This document shows positions 1-8,018 of a DNA stretch of 64,000 nt, piece after piece. Numbering within the stretch: the first letter of the stretch is position 1; every line of letters begins with the position of its first letter. The notes below the pieces were generated by a model. It had not been told where the DNA came from. It worked only from the letters and a program-made list of their open reading frames with translations, and made no database searches. The DNA is from Gammaproteobacteria bacterium. GTDB taxonomy: Bacteria > Pseudomonadota > Gammaproteobacteria > JABCZS01. The translations under genes were made by a program, and so were the position numbers. The stretch is taken from positions 57,290-121,289 of the forward strand of contig JABDAR010000003.1 in NCBI GenBank assembly GCA_013289085.1, in the 5' to 3' direction.

Positions 1-1
1 A

Positions 2-799
2 TTATTAAGTATGCCGACATGGGCAGATAACGATTCTGCAAATGATATAGATATTATTTTTTACGGCGGTTTAGCAGGCGGAGGCGCTTATCACGACGCG
101 CAAATCGATAGAAACTTCTCGTCTTTTGTGACGACTCCGAGTGTCTCTCCACCACAACCCGTCAGCCAAAGTACACTCCCTTTTAGTGGCGACATTCACG
201 AGTTTGCAGGTGTTGGGCAGTTACAAATAGGTGCGGGTCTGCGTTATGAATTTTTATATTTAGGTATTGAAGCTTTGGGGCAGCTCTCAAATGGAGATTT
301 TGGTTCCACACAAGGAGAGTTTGATTTAATAGGCGTGCCTGCAGCGGAGTTTCCATCCAGTATATTTAAGTTTGATTCGCATTTACAAACAAATGATTTT
401 GAGCCCGCAATTGATTTTAAACCCGGATTATTTTTATCCGATGATATCTTGTTATATGGACGTGTAGGTGCAGCATGGAATGAAGTCTCATTATCTGATA
501 ATGCGCACTATGATTTAATTAATCATGGCGCTTTACTGATGGATTCGGTGACACAATCAGAAAATGTGATCGCGCTACGCTTAGGTTTAGGTGTGGAACA
601 TTATTTACAAGAACAATTCACGATTTTTATGGATTATACCTATACGAATTATGGGGATGTTTCACTGACTAAAAATAATAATATTTCGGGAATCTTGGAG
701 CCGGGCGGTTTTCCTTTAGATTTTCAAATCACCGATTACAGCACAGCAAGCGATATCAACAAACAAGTAGTGATGCTTGGATTTAATTATTACTTGTAG
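2..799 (+). CDS. Outer-membrane beta-barrel protein, 5'-partial
   Basis: The reading frame is open to the left edge. The first residues read LLSMPTWA followed by DNDSAND, which looks like the end of a signal peptide with an AxA-type cleavage site, so the real start lies upstream and the Met at 11 is internal. The mature part alternates aromatic and polar residues (FYGGLAGGGAY, LRYEFLYLGIEALG, FMDYTYTNYGDV) and ends in NYYL, as expected for a small 8-stranded barrel of the OmpA/OmpW/porin-like type. It overlaps the 3' end of convergent znuA by 17 bases. The fold class is fairly clear; the specific function is not recognisable. Confidence 0.7.
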   Translation, partial: LLSMPTWADNDSANDIDIIFYGGLAGGGAYHDAQIDRNFSSFVTTPSVSPPQPVSQSTLPFSGDIHEFAGVGQLQIGAGLRYEFLYLGIEALGQLSNGDFGSTQGEFDLIGVPAAEFPSSIFKFDSHLQTNDFEPAIDFKPGLFLSDDILLYGRVGAAWNEVSLSDNAHYDLINHGALLMDSVTQSENVIALRLGLGVEHYLQEQFTIFMDYTYTNYGDVSLTKNNNISGILEPGGFPLDFQITDYSTASDINKQVVMLGFNYYL

Positions 800-1676
800 C
801 ATTCAAACATGTTTGTAATGCTATAGACAATGACGTTAATAAATGGGAATACCCGCTAAATCCATCGCCTAGGGTTCCTTCTGGGTTTAACACCCCCTCG
901 CGCACTCCCGTGCCTTTTGCAATCATATCGACGATTGCGGGTTTAAATTGTGGTTCTGAAAAAATACACACTACATTTTTTTGTTTAATTAATTTTTGAA
1001 TTTCACTGATATGTTGCGCGCTTGGCATAATTTCTGGATTTAAAGTAATGGCCCCTACAGCATTGAGCTTATAGCGTTTTTCTAAATATTGATATGCATC
1101 ATGAAATACGATAAAAGGTTTGGTTTGAATAGCCATTAAATCTGTACTTAATTGTTGGTCTAATTGCGACAATTGTTGATTAATTGTTTGGGCATTAGCT
1201 TGATAAATATTTTTATGTTCAGCATCAATATTCGAAAGTGCTTGCGCCATCGCTGTTACTAAAATTTGGGTGCGTATGGGATCAAGCCAAATGTGCGGAT
1301 CAAATCCAATATGCGCGTGGTCATGAGTATGGTCATGATCTGTGCGAAAATGTAAAGGATCTAAACCTGGTGTTGTCAATAATGTCAGTGTTTGTGTGTT
1401 TTTGGGTAATTGTGAAATAGTTTTTATTAAAAATGTTTCTAGTGATTCACCGACCCAGATCACTAAATCTGCAGAATTTAAATCTGAAACTTGTGAAGGT
1501 TTCAATGCATAATTATGCGGCGATGCGCCGGGTGGAACTAATAAAATGGGTTTTGCAACATCTTGCATCAGTGCTTCGGTGAGTGCATAAATAGGGCTGA
1601 TGGTGACAACCACTTTTGGCGCAGCGTAAAGTGCTGTTGAAAAAATAAATAGCAATAACAGGGAAATTAATCTCAT
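783..1676 (-). CDS. znuA: Zinc ABC transporter, periplasmic zinc-binding protein ZnuA
   Basis: This protein captures Zn2+ in the periplasm and delivers it to the ZnuB/ZnuC transporter. At 297 aa it has a signal peptide (residues 1-18, ending ALYA before AP), a first metal-ligand His in ASPHNY (about H54), the His/Asp-rich loop typical of zinc binders at about 110-122 (HDHTHDHAH), and DPHIWLDP at about 126-133. A longer frame begins 14 codons upstream, but the start at 1676 is preceded by GGAG and directly precedes the signal peptide. It starts one base after the queF stop, so queF-znuA are probably co-transcribed, away from divergent znuCB. The family assignment is firm. Confidence 0.93.
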   Translation of the reverse strand: MRLISLLLLFIFSTALYAAPKVVVTISPIYALTEALMQDVAKPILLVPPGASPHNYALKPSQVSDLNSADLVIWVGESLETFLIKTISQLPKNTQTLTLLTTPGLDPLHFRTDHDHTHDHAHIGFDPHIWLDPIRTQILVTAMAQALSNIDAEHKNIYQANAQTINQQLSQLDQQLSTDLMAIQTKPFIVFHDAYQYLEKRYKLNAVGAITLNPEIMPSAQHISEIQKLIKQKNVVCIFSEPQFKPAIVDMIAKGTGVREGVLNPEGTLGDGFSGYSHLLTSLSIALQTCLNATSNN

Positions 1677-1677
1677 T

Positions 1678-2451
1678 TTACTGTCTCCATAATCTTTTCG
1701 AATAATATTCAATCTCATGACTGCTGCGCACTGGATTAATATCTAAGCCACCTCTGCGCGTATAATATGCAGCTACGGTTAATTTTTGAGGCTTGCAGCG
1801 CTGCCAGATATCAGCAAATATACTCTCCACACAATGTTCATGAAAATCTTGATGATCGCGAAACGATACTATATAGCGCAGCAATCCTGCATGATTTATT
1901 TTTTTACCCGTATAAGTAATCTCAATGGATGCCCAATCTGGCTGATTGGTCACAGGACAATTTGATTTTAATAGATGCGAATATACTGTCTCTACAACAC
2001 TTTCCTGTTCACAAGTTAAATATTCTGGATTAACTTGATAAGTATCACATAAAATATTTTGTTCATCTAAGCAAACACCTGACAACACTTGAAATGATTC
2101 ATGGTTAATTTGTGTTAAATCTTTTAACTTTACTTGGACAGAAGCGCCAGATGCTTTTGATAAATCATTTTGCAACATTCCAGAAATAGCCGATATTGAT
2201 GCTACCTTCGTTTGATTAAACGAATTTAAGTATAATTTAAAAGATTTAGACTCAATCAAAAAAGGGCTTTGGCAAGGAAAAATAAATTCGGCAATACCTA
2301 CATTAGGTTTGCCTTCCGCATTAAGCCAAGAAATTTCATAACCATGCCATAAATCAAAACCAAAAAAATCTTGCGTACTTTTTCTTGGGATAGGGAATAG
2401 CAATTCTGGGGCATAGGTTTGTTGGTATTCTGATTTTTGTCCTAAGTGCAT
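1678..2451 (-). CDS. queF: NADPH-dependent 7-cyano-7-deazaguanine reductase QueF
   Basis: QueF reduces preQ0 to preQ1 in synthesis of the tRNA modification queuosine. The 257-aa product carries the family motif ESKSFKLYLNSFNQT (about 67-81), the catalytic Cys in LLKSNCPVTNQPDW (about C165) and the C-terminal FHEHCVE and YTRRGGLDINP motifs, as in the long E. coli-type enzyme (282 aa). The start at 2451 is chosen because AGGA lies 6 bases upstream and the protein then begins HLGQKSEYQQTY like its relatives; longer frames extend into znuC. It is followed one base later by znuA, an unusual partner. Confidence 0.92.
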   Translation of the reverse strand: MHLGQKSEYQQTYAPELLFPIPRKSTQDFFGFDLWHGYEISWLNAEGKPNVGIAEFIFPCQSPFLIESKSFKLYLNSFNQTKVASISAISGMLQNDLSKASGASVQVKLKDLTQINHESFQVLSGVCLDEQNILCDTYQVNPEYLTCEQESVVETVYSHLLKSNCPVTNQPDWASIEITYTGKKINHAGLLRYIVSFRDHQDFHEHCVESIFADIWQRCKPQKLTVAAYYTRRGGLDINPVRSSHEIEYYSKRLWRQ

Positions 2452-2494
2452 AAGAAGTCCTATATTTGCTGTATAATGCATAAAGGGAGAGCAT
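2452..2494. promoter_or_regulatory. Divergent promoter region between queF-znuA and znuCB
   Basis: Only 43 bases separate the two zinc-linked units. A perfect TATAAT on the plus strand (2472-2477) sits about 18 bases before znuC, with GGGAG as its ribosome site. The segment TGTATAATGCA (2470-2480) is an imperfect inverted repeat and could be a Zur operator, but it does not match the long gammaproteobacterial Zur box, so that reading is a guess. Confidence 0.4.
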
Positions 2495-3238
2495 ATGATA
2501 TCACAAACCGAGCCTTTATTAGCTGCTAGCGATATTGGTGTTAAATTTAATGACCGTTGGGTGTTAAAACATATTTCTTTTAGCATTCAACCTAAAGAAA
2601 TTGTGACCTTGATTGGGCCTAATGGTTGTGGCAAAACAACCCTTGTGAAAACCCTGCTCGGTTTATTAAAACCAACTACCGGCAATGTCACGAAAGCGGC
2701 TGATTTAAAAGTGGGTTATATGCCGCAACGCTTTACCGTTGAGCCGACCCTACCTATTACTGTTGAACGTTTTTTAAAACTTGCTCACAACAATCTTGAA
2801 ACCCAACAAGAGTTATTTCATACCCTAGGTATTACGCAGTTAATGGCTACAGAATTACAACATCTATCCGGCGGAGAAATGCAGCGGGTGCTCATGGCTT
2901 ATGCATTATTAGGACAACCCAATTTATTGATATTGGATGAACCCATACAAGGCGTTGATGTCGGAGGACAAATTGAACTCTATCATTTACTGTATCAACT
3001 ACGCGATTATTTAAATTGTAGTATTTTCATGGTTTCCCATGATTTACATTTAGTGATGGCGAATACCGATCGCGTCATCTGTTTAAACCAACACATTTGC
3101 TGTCAAGGCAAACCCGAATCGGTATTAAATGATCCGGCTTATTTAGCTTTATTTGGTGAAAGTGCAGCGCACTCGTTAGCACTCTATAGTCATAAACATG
3201 ATCACCATCACACAATTGCGGGCGAAGAGAAAATATAA
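2495..3238 (+). CDS. znuC: Zinc ABC transporter ATPase ZnuC
   Basis: This is the ATP-hydrolysing subunit of the high-affinity zinc importer. The 247-aa protein shows Walker A GPNGCGKTT (41-49), the ABC signature LSGGEMQR (124-131), Walker B LLILDEP (144-150) and a switch His in VSHDLH. The C-terminus is His-rich (SHKHDHHH), as also seen in ZnuC of other gammaproteobacteria. A GGGAG ribosome site precedes the ATG. The stop codon overlaps the znuB start by one base (TAATG), indicating translational coupling. Zinc rather than manganese specificity is inferred from ZnuA. Confidence 0.92.
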   Translation: MISQTEPLLAASDIGVKFNDRWVLKHISFSIQPKEIVTLIGPNGCGKTTLVKTLLGLLKPTTGNVTKAADLKVGYMPQRFTVEPTLPITVERFLKLAHNNLETQQELFHTLGITQLMATELQHLSGGEMQRVLMAYALLGQPNLLILDEPIQGVDVGGQIELYHLLYQLRDYLNCSIFMVSHDLHLVMANTDRVICLNQHICCQGKPESVLNDPAYLALFGESAAHSLALYSHKHDHHHTIAGEEKI

Positions 3239-4014
3239 TGGATGAATTTTTACTACGCGCATTATTCGGCGGCTTAGGATTAGCCTTAATTTCGGGGCCT
3301 TTAGGCGTATTTATTGTTTGGCGACGCATGGCGTATTTTGGCGATACTCTCGCACATAGTGCTTTGCTGGGTGTGGGTTTAGGTTTTTGGTTATCGATTA
3401 ATCCTATTCTTACGGTCATGTTGGTTTGTGCGTTGCTTGCAACTTCCCTTGTTATATTACAATCTAATCAAAAATTAGCGAGCGATACTTTACTAGGGAT
3501 TTTAGCGCACAGTACTTTATCCCTCGGGATTATTGTGGTGGCGTTTTTACAAGGTCTTCGTGTCGATTTATTTGGTTATTTATTCGGTGATATTTTAGCC
3601 ATCAGCTGGCAAGAGATATTGTATATTTATTTGATTGCAGCCCTTGTGCTTATCATTATCATTAAACTCTGGCGCGCTTTATTGCTCTGTACCTTAAACA
3701 CAGATTTAGCCTTAGTCGCAGGCCTTGCGCCGCAGAAACTGCAATTTATTTTAATGTTATTACTTGCCATGGTGATAGCCGTTGCTATGAAAATCATTGG
3801 TGTACTCTTGATTACTTCTTTACTTATCATTCCTGCGGCATGTGCGCGTAATTTTGCTAAATCACCTGAACAAATGGCAATTTTAGCAAGTTTAATAGGT
3901 ATGTGTGCGGTGAGTCTTGGCCTTGCCGCCTCGTTTTATTTTGATTTACCGACAGGGCCAGCTATAGTTGTAAGTGCAGCTTTTTTATTTTTACTCTCGA
4001 GAATAAAACGATGA
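3238..4014 (+). CDS. znuB: Zinc ABC transporter membrane permease ZnuB
   Basis: The 258-aa permease forms the inner-membrane channel of the zinc importer. It consists almost entirely of hydrophobic segments (about 7-8 predicted helices) and carries the family pattern GPLGVFIVWRRMAYFGDTLAHSALLGVGLG (broken here as GPLGVFIVWRRMAYFG then DTLAHSALLGVGLG) near residues 21-50, and a late LLITSLLIIPAACAR segment. It starts inside the znuC stop and overlaps the next gene by four bases (ATGA), so the three genes form one operon. Confidence 0.92.
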   Translation: MDEFLLRALFGGLGLALISGPLGVFIVWRRMAYFGDTLAHSALLGVGLGFWLSINPILTVMLVCALLATSLVILQSNQKLASDTLLGILAHSTLSLGIIVVAFLQGLRVDLFGYLFGDILAISWQEILYIYLIAALVLIIIIKLWRALLLCTLNTDLALVAGLAPQKLQFILMLLLAMVIAVAMKIIGVLLITSLLIIPAACARNFAKSPEQMAILASLIGMCAVSLGLAASFYFDLPTGPAIVVSAAFLFLLSRIKR

Positions 4015-4781
4015 AAAAATGGCTATTTTTATGTTGTGTGCTTCTTCCTCTGTCTCTATTTGCAGACGAGATTGTTAAGAAAAAAATTATCGTGGGTGGC
4101 TATGTCTGGCCTCCTTTTGTTGAACTGCAAGGCCGTAATTATCAAGGTATGACTTTGGATTTGATTGACGCTGCAAATGCCATTCAAGGTGATTATGTAT
4201 TCGAGTTTTTCCTCACCTCACCCGAAAATAGGCATAAAGATTTTTATAACAAAAAGTTTGATATGATTTTCTTTGAAGATATTGACTGGGATTGGCTGGC
4301 TTATCCTGTTAACGCCTCCACGCCGCTCGCCAAAGGCACTGAATTATATATTGCCCTCGAGAAAATTGGCCGCAACCAATCTTTTTTCCAAGAAATGGAG
4401 AAAAAATCAATGAGCGCGGTTGCTGGGATGCATTATTCTTTTGCAGGGCAAAATGCTAATGCGGTTTATCTTAAAGAGCATTTCAATATTCAATTACAAC
4501 CGACGACCTCACAAGTGCTACAAGATGTGCTGAATGAGAAAGCAGAAATTGGCGTAATTAATAGCATATCATTGGAACAAGCATTTAAACAAAATCCGGA
4601 TTTGAAGAAAAAAATCATGATTGCGAAAAAAATTGATCAGGATTTTGTTCTCAGTATTTTAGCGCGTAAAGACGCGCCTATGACTATTGAGCAAGTCAAT
4701 CTTATGCTCGATCGTTTAGATAAAGCAGGGATTTTGGAAAAATTGTGGGAAAAGTATAACTTGAGTCCGAATTTGAAGTAG
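4011..4781 (+). CDS. Periplasmic solute-binding protein (SBP_bac_3-like), co-operonic with znuCB
   Basis: This 256-aa protein has a clear signal peptide (MKKWLFLCCVLLPLSLFA before DE) and resembles the family 3 amino-acid-type binding proteins (KIIVGGYVWPPFVE at the first strand, GMTLDLIDAANAI after it). Its start overlaps the znuB stop (ATGA), so it is translated with the zinc permease although zinc already has ZnuA as binder. No amino-acid permease or ATPase lies beside it. The ligand is unknown; it could be a stand-alone sensor or scavenger. It ends directly against the convergent glmS. Confidence 0.7.
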   Translation: MKKWLFLCCVLLPLSLFADEIVKKKIIVGGYVWPPFVELQGRNYQGMTLDLIDAANAIQGDYVFEFFLTSPENRHKDFYNKKFDMIFFEDIDWDWLAYPVNASTPLAKGTELYIALEKIGRNQSFFQEMEKKSMSAVAGMHYSFAGQNANAVYLKEHFNIQLQPTTSQVLQDVLNEKAEIGVINSISLEQAFKQNPDLKKKIMIAKKIDQDFVLSILARKDAPMTIEQVNLMLDRLDKAGILEKLWEKYNLSPNLK

Positions 4782-6614
4782 TCAACCCACCGTCACAGAC
4801 TTCGCTAAATTCCTTGGCTGATCCACATCTGTGCCTTTTAGTACGGCAACATGATACGCCAATAATTGCATGGGAATTGCAAAAATCAGGGGCCAAAACA
4901 TCGGATCTATATCACCTGTTGGCACGTGCACCACTGTTTCACCTGGAATAGTCAGCTTCGCATTGGTAAATATAATTAATTTACCACCGCGCGTGCGCAC
5001 TTCTTCTAGATTACTCAACAATTTATCTAATAATTGATCATCTGGCGCAATCGCAATCACCGGCATATCTTCATCCACTAAAGCAAGTGGTCCATGCTTT
5101 AATTCACCCACAGGATAAGCTTGCGCATGAATATAAGAAATTTCCTTTAATTTCAAAGCACCTTCTCGCGCAATGGGATAATACTCACCACGACCTAAAA
5201 ATAGAGCATGTTGTTTATCTTTAAATGTATGCGCGATTTTTTCAATTTCAGTATTTAATTTTAAACCCGCTTGCAATAAATCAGGCACAGCTTGAAAATC
5301 TTTAACCAAATGTGCTTCTTTAAATTCGGGATTATGACGACGCGCTAAAGATAAGGTTAACAGCATTAAACCCGCCAATTGTGTAGTAAATGCTTTGGTG
5401 GAAGCCACGCCAATTTCCGGGCCCGCACGTGTTAATAATACCAAATCGGATTCACGCACAATTGCACTTTCTGGTACGTTACAAATGGCCAAGGTTTTTA
5501 AATAATGAGGTTTACCTAATTGTAGTGCTGCAAGCGTATCTGCAGTTTCTCCAGATTGTGAAATCACGACCAGTAAACTATCTTTAGGGACTATCGCTTG
5601 TCGATAACGGTATTCACTGGCAATTTCTACATGACAAGGAATACGTGCATGTTTTTCAATCAATAAACGTGCAACTTGCGCCGCATGAAAACTAGTGCCA
5701 CACGCGACAAAATGTATGGCTTTAACCGCATCAAACACTTTACCCGCTTCATGACCAAAAGCCGCATCTAATACATGATCGCGACTCACGCGTCCTTCTA
5801 AGGTCATGCGCACCGCAGTAGGCTGCTCAAATATTTCCTTTTGCATAAAGTGTTGATAATGTCCTTTATCCGCACTGGTATATAAATCAGGCGTAGCCGT
5901 TTTAACTTCTCTGTCAACGGGTTTATCGGTTGCATCATATATCTGCACAGTTTTTTGTGTTAATTCTGCGATATCGCCTTCTTGTAAATAAATTAAACGT
6001 TGAGTTACTGGCAATAAAGCTAAATGATCCGATGCAAAATAATTTTCATCAAAACCTAAGCCAATCACGAGTGGCGCACCATTACGCACAATGATTAAAC
6101 GATCAGGTTCATTACAGGCCATTACCCCAATAGAATAAGCACCTTTTAAATCATTTACTGCTAAACGTATGGCTTGTAATAAAGGTACTTTTGATTTACG
6201 TTTATCATAAATTAAATGGGCGATGACTTCGGTATCTGTATCTGAAGTAAACACATAATTGCGTTTTTCTAAATAAGCCTTTATGTCTTGGAAGTTTTCA
6301 ATAATGCCATTATGAACCACAACAATAGCATCGCGCTCACCGGATAAATGTGGATGCGCATTTTCCTCACTGGGTTTGCCGTGTGTTGCCCAACGGGTGT
6401 GCGCTATACCGATGCGACCATGCACAGGATGATGTAATAGCGCTTCTTCTAAATTTTTAACTTTTCCTTGCACGCGTACACGTTCAAGTTGATGATCATC
6501 AGTGATAACTGCAAGGCCGGCGGAATCATATCCGCGATATTCCATACGTTTTAAGCCTTCTAATAAAATAGGGCTAACATTGCGTTGTAAAATAGCACCG
6601 ACTATTCCGCACAT
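4782..6614 (-). CDS. glmS: Glutamine--fructose-6-phosphate aminotransferase (isomerising)
   Basis: GlmS makes glucosamine-6-phosphate from fructose-6-phosphate and glutamine, the first committed step toward UDP-GlcNAc for peptidoglycan and LPS. The 610-aa length is standard. It begins MCGIVGA with the catalytic N-terminal Cys2 of class II amidotransferases, followed by HTRWATHG and the tandem SIS isomerase domains (VACGTSFHAAQ, SQSGETADT, STKAFTTQ), and ends NLAKSVTVG as the family does. Its ATG overlaps the glmU stop by one base, so glmU-glmS is one unit. No glmS ribozyme is expected in this lineage and there is no leader for one. Confidence 0.96.
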   Translation of the reverse strand: MCGIVGAILQRNVSPILLEGLKRMEYRGYDSAGLAVITDDHQLERVRVQGKVKNLEEALLHHPVHGRIGIAHTRWATHGKPSEENAHPHLSGERDAIVVVHNGIIENFQDIKAYLEKRNYVFTSDTDTEVIAHLIYDKRKSKVPLLQAIRLAVNDLKGAYSIGVMACNEPDRLIIVRNGAPLVIGLGFDENYFASDHLALLPVTQRLIYLQEGDIAELTQKTVQIYDATDKPVDREVKTATPDLYTSADKGHYQHFMQKEIFEQPTAVRMTLEGRVSRDHVLDAAFGHEAGKVFDAVKAIHFVACGTSFHAAQVARLLIEKHARIPCHVEIASEYRYRQAIVPKDSLLVVISQSGETADTLAALQLGKPHYLKTLAICNVPESAIVRESDLVLLTRAGPEIGVASTKAFTTQLAGLMLLTLSLARRHNPEFKEAHLVKDFQAVPDLLQAGLKLNTEIEKIAHTFKDKQHALFLGRGEYYPIAREGALKLKEISYIHAQAYPVGELKHGPLALVDEDMPVIAIAPDDQLLDKLLSNLEEVRTRGGKLIIFTNAKLTIPGETVVHVPTGDIDPMFWPLIFAIPMQLLAYHVAVLKGTDVDQPRNLAKSVTVG

Positions 6615-7975
6615 TATTTTTCCTCACTGCGCCAATTTTTAACGCTGATTTGTTTAGCACGCCCAACTGTTAATTGTTGATCGGGCGCATCTTTAGTTAA
6701 TACAGTTCCTGCGCCTATCACAGCATTTTCCCCGACAATAACCGGTGCCACTAATGCAGAATTAGATCCAATAAAGGCGCCCGACTTTATAGTGGTTTTA
6801 TGTTTATTCACGCCATCATAATTACAAGTAATCGTGCCTGCGCCAATATTTACATTTTCGCCGACATCGCTATCACCCACATAACTCAAATGATTAACCT
6901 TGCTGTTACTGCCTAATTGCGTTTTTTTCAATTCCACAAAATTCCCAACATGGGCATGCGCATGTAGATGACACTCTGGACGAATGCGCGCATAGGGGCC
7001 AATAATACAATCATTTTCAATGACAGAATCTTCAATAATAGAAAATGGTTTAATATGAACATTCTCACCGATGCGAACATTACGTAAAATGGTGTGCGCA
7101 CCAATAGTCGTATTTTTACCAATAAACACTTCACCTTCGATAATCACATCAATATCCATGGTGACATCTTCTTGAATGGTTAATTTACCGCGAATGTCCA
7201 AGCGAGTAGGATCCATCACCGTGAGTCCTAATCCCATTAATTGTTCAACTTGTTCACGTTGCACATAACGCTCAGCAATGGCCAATTGATTTTTAGTATT
7301 AATGCCAAAACCTTGCATCGGATCGCTTAATTTGTAACCGACAATTTCATGATGCGCTTTTATCGCAAGTAGAATTAAATCCGGTAAATAATATTCACCG
7401 GCAGCATTTTGATTATTAATTTGCGGTAATAATATATTGAGTAAAGTCGTCTCTGCAATATAAGCACCCACTGCGGCTTCACGTAGAGTTTTTTCACTAG
7501 GCGTTGCATCTTTTTCTTCTTTAATACAGATAATTTGATTATTTGCATCACGCACCACTCGGCCTAAACCCGTAGGATTTTCCGGCTCAAAAGTCAGCAT
7601 GCCCACCGCGCCAGTAGAAGTTTTGGCCATAAAATCATGTAAAGTGTTGGCTTTTAATAAAGGTACATCGCCAAGTAGTATTAAAGTACGATTTGCCGAT
7701 ACTTGAGGCAAAGCTTGCAACACCGCATGCGCAGTCCCCAAAATTTCCGTCTGTTCAATAAATGTGCAACCCATCCCCGAAAGCGCCAATTCAATCTGGG
7801 CCCGATTATCAGGACTGACAATCATATAAATCGCTTGAGGTTTTAAAACCTTAACATTTTCAATAAGATGCAAAATAAAAGGCCGCCCAGCTAAGGGGTG
7901 CAACACTTTAGGTTGATTTGAATGCATCCGCGTACCTTTTCCGGCCGCGAGAATAATAATGGCTAGGTCTGACAT
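6614..7975 (-). CDS. glmU: Bifunctional GlmU: GlcN-1-P acetyltransferase / GlcNAc-1-P uridyltransferase
   Basis: GlmU catalyses the last two steps to UDP-GlcNAc. The N-terminal uridyltransferase domain has LAAGKGTRM followed by QPKVLHPLAG; the C-terminal half is a left-handed beta-helix of hexapeptide repeats (IGENVHI, IGPYARIRP, VGENVNIGAGTITCNYDG), with GNFVELKK in the acetyltransferase site. The product is 453 aa from the ATG at 7975, which places the nucleotide loop where it lies in E. coli GlmU. A start six codons upstream (7993) is possible; neither has a strong ribosome site. It is coupled to glmS downstream. Confidence 0.95.
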   Translation of the reverse strand: MSDLAIIILAAGKGTRMHSNQPKVLHPLAGRPFILHLIENVKVLKPQAIYMIVSPDNRAQIELALSGMGCTFIEQTEILGTAHAVLQALPQVSANRTLILLGDVPLLKANTLHDFMAKTSTGAVGMLTFEPENPTGLGRVVRDANNQIICIKEEKDATPSEKTLREAAVGAYIAETTLLNILLPQINNQNAAGEYYLPDLILLAIKAHHEIVGYKLSDPMQGFGINTKNQLAIAERYVQREQVEQLMGLGLTVMDPTRLDIRGKLTIQEDVTMDIDVIIEGEVFIGKNTTIGAHTILRNVRIGENVHIKPFSIIEDSVIENDCIIGPYARIRPECHLHAHAHVGNFVELKKTQLGSNSKVNHLSYVGDSDVGENVNIGAGTITCNYDGVNKHKTTIKSGAFIGSNSALVAPVIVGENAVIGAGTVLTKDAPDQQLTVGRAKQISVKNWRSEEK

Positions 7976-8018
7976 GATGGTGCATTGTTTCATAATTGGC
8001 AGGATTTGGCAATTAAGT

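Noticed and set aside
11..799. Met at position 11 as the true start of the first gene
   Set aside because: The frame is open upstream and the residues before it look like the hydrophobic end of a signal peptide; the gene is cut by the window edge.
2470..2480. Zur operator between queF and znuC
   Set aside because: Only a short imperfect inverted repeat; it does not match the long gammaproteobacterial Zur box, so it is mentioned only as a possibility in the promoter entry.
3075..3419. Minus-strand frame across znuC and znuB, and similar long frames opposite gyrB, dnaN, mnmE, rpmE and comM
   Set aside because: They lie wholly within well-supported genes, have low-complexity or Cys/Ser-rich translations and lack ribosome sites.
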